DNA of 30,143 nt from JAXMAF01 sp046350555 (lineage in GTDB: Bacteria > Planctomycetota > Phycisphaerae > Phycisphaerales > SM1A02). A program made the position numbers and the translations under genes. Positions 24,889 through 30,143 of the stretch are shown one piece after another. Within the stretch, counting starts at the first letter, position 1; every line of letters begins with the position of its first letter. The stretch is taken from NCBI GenBank assembly GCA_046350555.1, contig JAXMAF010000039.1, forward strand, positions 1 to 30,143, given 5' to 3'. The notes beneath the pieces were generated by a model, which made no database searches, was not told the origin of the DNA, and saw nothing but the letters and a program-made list of their open reading frames with translations.

Positions 24889-25758
24889 ATGACCGCTCGA
24901 TTCGATCTCATCGTCGTCGACCTCGATGGAACGCTCCTCAACTCGAAGGGGGTCGTTTCGCCGGGAAACGCCGCGGCGGTCGCCCGCGCCGAGGCGATGG
25001 GGGTCCGCGTCGTCGTGGCGACCGGGCGCTCATGGAGCGAATCGCGCGACGCGATTGCGCCGCTCGGCCTGCGGCAACCGATGATCGCCGCCGGCGGCGC
25101 GGTGCTCGCCGACGGCCCCAGCGGCCGAACGCTGCGGCGCCACGCGATGCCCGTCGCGCTGGTTCGCGACGTGGTCGCGTCGCTCGGTCGACACGGTCAT
25201 CCGGCGCTGCTGCTGAAGGACACGCCGCCCGGGCTCGACGACTACGTGGTCGTCGGCGAGGGGCCGCTCGATCGCGCCTCGGAGTGGTGGTTTAGGACCT
25301 TCAACGTGCGGCATGCGCGCGTCCGAGACATCGCCGACGATCCTCATCCCGAGGACACGGTGCGCGTCGGCGTGGTCGCCTCGGACCGGGCGCTCGCCGC
25401 CGTGGTGGGCGAGCTTCGCGCCGACATCGGCGATCGGGCCTTCCTCCAGCACTGGTCGGCCGTCACCGATTCCGAGGCCACGGGTTCATCGACGCACCTG
25501 CTCGAGATCTTCAATCCGCGCGTGAGCAAGTGGACGATGGTCGAGCACCTGTGCCGGAGCGAGGGCGTCGATCCGCGCCGGACCCTGGCGATCGGCGACG
25601 GACTCAACGACGTCGAGATGCTCGCCAACGCCGGACTTGGCGTGGCGATGGCCAACGCGGGCGCCGAGGCCCGCGCCGCGGCGCGGGAGTCGACGGAGCA
25701 TCACGACGCCGACGGCGTGGCGATGGCGATCGACCGGCTGGTCGTTGGACGTCGATAG
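24889..25758 (+). CDS. Cof-type HAD-IIB sugar-phosphatase-like hydrolase
   Basis: 289 aa. Motif I VVDLDGTLLNS (Asp nucleophile and Asp acid), motif II VVATGRS, motif III lysine in SKWTMVEHLC, motif IV AIGDGLNDVEMLANAGLGVAMANA. A C2B-type cap lies between motifs II and III. Such enzymes remove phosphate from sugar phosphates, flavin mononucleotide or PLP; the substrate is not predictable. ATG 24889 begins right before TARFDLIVVDLDG, whereas the longer frame upstream is Arg-rich noise. It is a second HAD of the same family as the fused domain at 6463-7303. Confidence 0.92.
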   Translation: MTARFDLIVVDLDGTLLNSKGVVSPGNAAAVARAEAMGVRVVVATGRSWSESRDAIAPLGLRQPMIAAGGAVLADGPSGRTLRRHAMPVALVRDVVASLGRHGHPALLLKDTPPGLDDYVVVGEGPLDRASEWWFRTFNVRHARVRDIADDPHPEDTVRVGVVASDRALAAVVGELRADIGDRAFLQHWSAVTDSEATGSSTHLLEIFNPRVSKWTMVEHLCRSEGVDPRRTLAIGDGLNDVEMLANAGLGVAMANAGAEARAAARESTEHHDADGVAMAIDRLVVGRR

Positions 25759-25792
25759 CGGGCTCCTCCGAACGGGGTGCGGCAACCGGGTC

Positions 25793-25980
25793 GAATCTGC
25801 GGGTACGTCGCGAGGGGAATCGGGAATTCGGACTTGCGGGCCGTTGGGCGCACCGCGGATGTCAGCATGAGACATCAGCGCCGGCACATCCGCCTCCATG
25901 TCTCACGTCCATGCCCGTCGTGCGCCCAACGGCCCGCAAGTCCTGATTCCGAATTCCCTTCGCGACGTACCCGCAGAATC
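25793..25980. repeat. 188-bp inverted-repeat element with interleaved central octamers
   Basis: Outer arms 25793-25853 and 25920-25980 are inverted copies matching at 55 of 61 positions. Homology extends inward to ATGTCTCA on each arm, giving 83-bp arms around a 22-bp centre. In the centre, GCGGATGT (25855-25862) pairs with ACATCCGC (25886-25893), and TGAGACAT (25868-25875) pairs with ATGTCTCA (25898-25905). Their order a-b-a'-b' is that of an H-type pseudoknot or of two mutually exclusive hairpins. Read outward, both arms encode similar peptides starting MSH and sharing APNGPQV-IP-S-RDVPA. No transposase is present. It fills most of the gap between the HAD gene and the next gene. Confidence 0.85.
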
Positions 25981-26089
25981 ACCTTGGTTGACCCACCAGA
26001 TCCCTCGACGGTCGCCAGCGCCGGCGCCGCCGGGATTCCCGGCCGCACCCGGCGCACCGTGTGGCGGCGGCCCGCCCGGCGCCGGCCAT

Positions 26090-26095
26090 TACACT
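26090..26095 (+). promoter_or_regulatory. -10-like TACACT before the oxidoreductase-like gene
   Basis: TACACT ends 7 nt before GTG 26103, the same hexamer and nearly the same distance as before ilvE (8 nt). This suggests a leaderless mRNA and decides the start in favour of GTG 26103 over GTG 26061. Confidence 0.4.
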
Positions 26096-26102
26096 CTCCG
26101 TC

Positions 26103-29100
26103 GTGCCGCCCGCCGCATCACGTCCGCTCAACCTCGCGCGGGTCGAAGGCGCCGATGTCTTCACGGCGGCCGAGGCGATCGTGAAGGGCGTGCTCGAGTC
26201 GGAGCTTCCCGTCGGGCTCGTCGTCGGTGCCCGGCGCGGCTCGCTCGCGGGGATCTTCGAGCTGGCCACCGACGAGCGCGTCGCGGCGATCCTGGTCGAC
26301 CACCAGCTCGCGCTGGCCGCCGTCCCCGATGCGGCCCGCAGCCTCGAACTCGCCTTGCAGGCCGCGTGCTCGCGGCGGCGCGCCGTGGCGATCGTCGGCA
26401 ACGACGAGCTCGACGCGGCGATGCCCACGCTGGAGCGCATCGCGGCGGCCTCGCTTCCGACCGACAGCGCGATGTGCCTGCTGCTCGAGGATCACCCGGC
26501 GCGCTGCCCGACGTCGTGTCCGAGGCGGGCGATGCAGCGGCTCGACCTGCCCTGCCTCGAGGTCGCCGACGTCGCGGGGCTGCGCAATGGCATCGAGGAG
26601 GCGATCCGGATCTCGCGCGCCGCGGAGCGCGCCGTCGGCCTCGTCGCGCACGCCACGACCCTGCGAAGCGCCGACACGTTCGAGGCGCAGCCCAACCGCG
26701 TCGTGGGAACGCTCGACGTCGCCGAGGCCATGCGCCATCGACGCCGCCGACCGCGGCCGGGCGAGGCGCTCGACCTGCTTCGCATGGCCCGCCGGCTCGA
26801 GGTGAACGTCGCCGAGAGCATGCCGAATCCCGGCGAGACCGCGCCGCTCGGCTTCATCGCGATCGGCGCCGCGCGCGTCGCGGTGCGGCACGTGCTGGCC
26901 GAGCTGCGACTCGCCGGCCGCGTTCCGGTGCTGCACCTGGGACTGGCGCATCCGCTGGACGAGGCGGTCGTCGAGCGCGTCCTCGGGCGCTGCGCGCAGG
27001 TCATCGTCCTCGAGCCGCGACCGGGTGCGCTGGGCCAGGCGATCGCGGCCTCGGCCGAGCGGCTTCGGCGGCGCGGCGTCGCCTGCGGCGAGCTGTGGTG
27101 GGACTCGGTGCCGCCGCCTTCGGGCGGCGAGGCGGAACGGATCGGCGCCGACGAGGCGCTCCAGCCCTCGACCCTCGTGCGGCGCACGCTGCACCTGCTG
27201 CACGACGTCCGGCCGGGACTCGACGTCGCCTCGCGACTGGCCGACGTCGACCGCGTCGCCGCCGCCACGCAGGCGATGCCCCCGCGCGAGTCGGTCGCCG
27301 GACTCGTCGACGCCCTTGCGGTGGTGCGCGAGATGCTCGAGGAACTCGATCGCTGGGCGCGTCGGCGCGGCGAGGACGGCGAGGACGGCGCGGAGCCGAC
27401 CGCGCTGGCGATCGACGGCATCGAGCCGATCGACCGCCCGGCGCGGATGGTCGCCGTCGAGTGCTGGGACCGCCGGCGGTTCGCCCGCGACGGCCGCCCG
27501 CCGCGGTGCGACAGGTGCAGCGCGGGACCCCAGTCCTGGATCCTCGTGGTCGTCGACTCCGGCGGCGACGACGACCCGGATCCGGAACGGCTCGCCCGCC
27601 GCGGCCGCCGGCGAGCCGCGGCGACCGCGTGCATCGAGAGCGACGCGCTGAGCGACCGCACGGCGCTGCGCGACCGGCTGCGCGAGGCGGTCGAGCAGGA
27701 GGGCGCCACGGTCCTCGTCGTGCGCGCGCGAAGCGGCGAGGTCGAATCGAGCGCCCGTCGAGATCGACCGGCTGGGATTCCAGCCCTCGCAGCGGCTCGT
27801 CTGGTCGGCGGAGCTGGCGTGCGACCTTCGTCCATCGCTGCCGCGCTCGCTTGCCGAGGCGGGCGGCGCTCGGTCGCTCGTGCCGTTCGATCACCAGGTG
27901 CGGCTGGAGCGCATCGGGCGCGCGGCCCGGCCTGCCGCGTGCGGCTCCGTCCGCTGCTGGAGCCGCATCGACGTGGTGCGCACCAAGCCCTGACCCTCGG
28001 CTGGCAGCGATCCATCGGCGCGGCCGGGCGCCGCCGCGGCCAGAGCACGCCCAGCACGGTTCGTGGCGGGCGCACTGCGCCGGCGTTCGCGGCCGCGCGC
28101 CGGGCGTGATCGCCGACGTCCTGATCGACGCCGGACGGGCGATGGGCTATCACGTGCGCTGCGTCCAGGATCCGACGCCGATCGGTCCGGGACGCCGCGC
28201 ATGGGCCCAGGTGCTCTTCACGCGTCCGCGTCCCGACGAGCCCGCGCCCCCGTTGACGGCGCAGATTCCCTACGGCGAGGCGGACCTGCTGATCGGCGTC
28301 GACGCCCTCGAGACCCTGCGGGCGCTCGGTCCCGATCCCGCCCTGCGCGTCGCCGCGCCGGACCGGACCACCGCGACCGTCAACGACGGGCTCCTCGACG
28401 ATCAGCTCGACGCGCGACTCGACGGCGGACTCGAGCGGTTCGCCCGTGCGCTCGCCGGCTCGGTGCGCCTCGCCGCGCTCGGCGGCCGGGCGGTCGTGGA
28501 GGATGTCGCGGGCGCGTGCCGCGAGTCGTTCCTCACCGATCGCGTGGTCGATCTCGTGCTGCTGGGCATGGCGTTCCAGCGCGGCTTCGTGCCGATCTCG
28601 ATCGAGGCCGCAGAGGGCGCGGTGCGCCGCGCGGAGCTTCGCGGCATCGGGCGCGCCGTCGAGGCGTTCGCCTTCGGCCGCCAGCTCGGCGCGGAGGATC
28701 GCGCCGCGCCGCGCCGCGCCGACGACCGCGAGGAGCCCGTCGAGCAGCTCGTGCGCCGCGTCGGACTCGACCTTCGCCGGCAGCGCCCGCGCCGCGAGGC
28801 CGCGTCGAGGCTCTTCATGGCCATGCTCGACGACCTGCTCGTGCGCGCGCCCGACCTCGGCGCCGGGCCCGCGGCGCGCGATGCGCAGCGGGACCTGGTC
28901 CTGGCGATGCGCCGCTGCTTCGCGTGGGGCGGCGTCGAGTATGCGCGGCGGTACGCGGAGCTCGTGGGGGGCCTCTACGCCGCCGACCGCGGCGATCTCG
29001 GCCGCGAGCTGACGCGCCTGGCCATCGTTCCCCTCGCCGACGCGATGCTCATGCGCGACCAGGTCTACCTGGCGGTCATGGCCTCCAGCCTCGACCATCG

Positions 29101-29473
29101 GCGCCGGACGCGCCAGCGCCTGGCCGTGCGCAGCGCCCGCGGCGACACCGTCTCGCGCCGATACCTCAACCGGCTCGACACGCTCGCCTTCGGCTGGCGC
29201 CTGCGCATCGACTTCCGCACGAGCGACTGGCCGGCGCGCGCCATGAGCGTGATCGGCCGCGCCGTGCCGCTCTCGTGGCGCGGCAGCCACGCGGACCGCG
29301 CCGTGCGCGAGTACGTGATCGACCTCGTCCGTCGCGCCAGCGCCGAGGCGCCGGCGGCGTATCGCCCGTGGATCGCGACGATGCGGGCGCTGCACGAACA
29401 GGCCGAGGCGAACCGCCTGCGCGGCGTGACGGTCGATCAGTTGCGCGAGCGCGTGGAGGGGTCGGGGGCCTGA
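26103..29473 (+). CDS. Indolepyruvate:ferredoxin oxidoreductase-like fused protein, TPP and Fe-S motifs not found, frameshifted
   Basis: About 1120 aa after repair, in the range of IorA-IorB fusions. N-terminal part resembles the PFOR N-domain of IorA: AAEAIVKGVLESELPVGLVVGARRG, LLLEDHPARCPTSCPRRAMQRLDLPCLEV, EEAIRISRAAERAVGLVAHATT, then the domain-II-like LGFIAIGAARVAVRHVL and VPVLHLGLAHPLDE (about 26820-26960). The expected TPP half (CPGCPH, GDG...N) is missing, and no CxxCxxC ferredoxin motif follows. From about 28109: IorB-like VIADVLIDAGRAMGYHVRC, YGEADLLIGVDALE, FLTDRVVDLVLLGMAFQRGFVPIS, AFAFGRQL. The C-terminus (28740-29470) resembles DUF6537. At least three indels lie at 27.75-28.11 kb. 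Function may be lost or changed. Confidence 0.6.
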
Positions 29474-29474
29474 C

Positions 29475-29573
29475 ACGCGTCCCAGTTGATTCTCGCGCCC
29501 CACCCAACCCAATTCCGTCGTGAGATACCGCTGTGGGCACGGGGTCCAGCCCATGGAGGTCCACTGGAATCCG
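29475..29573 (-). repeat. 99-bp dispersed intergenic repeat, copy E
   Basis: Inverted relative to B and C; 90 of 99 positions match copy C. It lies in the 102-bp gap between two convergent genes: 1 nt from the oxidoreductase stop (TGA 29471-29473) and 2 nt from the rlmN stop (29576-29578). A role as a bidirectional 3'-end element is possible. Confidence 0.85.
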
Positions 29574-29575
29574 TA

Positions 29576-30143
29576 TCACGCGGTCCGCGCCTCGTGCCGC
29601 AACTGCCCGCATGCCGCGGCGATGTCGCGACCGCGGCTCCGTCGGACGTGCGTGTTGACGCCAGCGGCGCGCAGGATCTCCTGGAATCGCAGGACGTTCT
29701 CCGTCGCGGGACGGTCGAACGGCATGCCCCGGACCTCGTTGTAGCGGATGAGGTTCACGTTGGCGCGGAGGCGCTTCGCCAGCGAGGCGAGCTCGCGGGC
29801 GTGCTCGGCGCGGTCGTTCACGCCGCCGAGGAGGATGTACTCGAGCGTGATCTCGCGGCCGGTCTTGGCGAACCATTCGTCGCAGGCGTCGAGCAGCGCC
29901 TCGATCGACGCGTATTCGGCCCACGGAATGATGGCGCGGCGGATCTCGTCGTTGGGCGCGTGCAGCGAGAGCGCGAGCGTGACGGGCAGCTCGAACTCGC
30001 AGAGCCTGCGGATCGCCGCGGGAAGCCCGACCGTCGAGACGGTGATGCGTCGCGCCGAGATGCCCAGCCCCCACGGCGCGTTGAGCGTCCGGATCGCGCC
30101 CATCACGTTGGCGAGGTTGGCCAGCGGCTCGCCCATTCCCATG
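29576..30143 (-). CDS. rlmN: 23S rRNA (adenine2503-C2)-methyltransferase RlmN, C-terminal part
   Basis: Cut by the window edge; the first residue in view is close to MGMGEPLANLANV, so the CxxxCxxC radical SAM cluster lies outside. Seen in order: GMGEP (SAM binding), LGISARRITVSTVGL, LALSLHAPNDEIRRAIIP, EYILLGGVNDRAEHARELA, VNLIRYNEVRG, and VRRSRGRDIAAACGQL with the C-terminal catalytic cysteine. RlmN methylates A2503 of 23S rRNA, and in E. coli also some tRNAs. VNLIRYN has Arg where VNLIPYN is usual. Cfr-type resistance enzymes are related, but nothing here favours that. Confidence 0.95.
   Translation of the reverse strand, partial: MGMGEPLANLANVMGAIRTLNAPWGLGISARRITVSTVGLPAAIRRLCEFELPVTLALSLHAPNDEIRRAIIPWAEYASIEALLDACDEWFAKTGREITLEYILLGGVNDRAEHARELASLAKRLRANVNLIRYNEVRGMPFDRPATENVLRFQEILRAAGVNTHVRRSRGRDIAAACGQLRHEARTA

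Noticed and set aside
25898..29473. A 1191-codon frame beginning in the right arm of the inverted repeat
   Set aside because: Up to about 28.1 kb it is out of frame with the oxidoreductase-like gene and reads as Arg-rich noise; only its last third is coding.
29520..29744. Small plus-strand gene starting in repeat copy E (MRYRCGHGV...)
   Set aside because: The start lies in the dispersed repeat and the rest is antisense to rlmN; the related peptide in other copies follows from shared DNA.

Overview
The window is very GC-rich, with short gaps and genes on both strands. Several features suggest a planctomycete, most likely of the Phycisphaerae: multi-pass membrane proteins carrying C-x2-C zinc knuckles of the CGYSLFALRGTTCPECG type, a futalosine-route menaquinone gene (mqnC), and a HEAT / ATP-binding / STAS / MlaE cluster. 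That assignment is inference from gene content. Many conserved genes, including probably essential ones (guaA, mqnC, rpoN), are broken by single-base indels. These are concentrated at 13.3-17.7 kb with smaller patches near 4.9, 11.2-11.9, 22.8-23.1 and 27.8-28.1 kb, which points to consensus errors in a draft or metagenomic assembly more than to gene decay.

Layout. 53-160: small SRP RNA. 281-3555: dnaX-ybaB-recR on the plus strand, the same order seen after the SRP RNA gene in some Firmicutes. 3638-5165: rpoN. 5249-7303: an unusual fusion of a TIGR01777-type epimerase with a Cof-type HAD phosphatase. 7499-8377: ilvE. 8523-12099: three zinc-ribbon membrane proteins. 12119-12706 (minus): TMEM175-type channel. 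12854-14228 (minus): mqnC. 14284-16272 (minus): HEAT protein, HATPase anti-sigma-like kinase, STAS protein, MlaE permease. 16420-18739: guaA and a DUF1801-like protein. 19357-20647: an exported-looking zinc-motif protein. 20729-24682 (minus): an RluD-type pseudouridine synthase, a membrane TPR-like protein and a phosphotransferase. 24889-25758: a HAD phosphatase. 26103-29473: an indolepyruvate:ferredoxin oxidoreductase-like giant protein that seems to lack its TPP and Fe-S motifs. 29576-30143 (minus): the 3' part of rlmN.

Three non-coding signals stand out. (1) dnaX holds a 10-A run with the in-frame heptamer A AAA AAG. Both alternative frames stop within 17 bases of the run, so the gene probably makes a short gamma form (about 519 aa) besides tau (726 aa) by programmed slippage. 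(2) A dispersed intergenic repeat of exactly 99 bp occurs at least four times, plus one eroded copy. In three copies its left end lies exactly 2 nt after a stop codon, and one copy fills the whole gap between two convergent genes. (3) A 188-bp inverted-repeat element at 25793-25980 has two pairs of interleaved complementary octamers in its centre, a pseudoknot-like arrangement.
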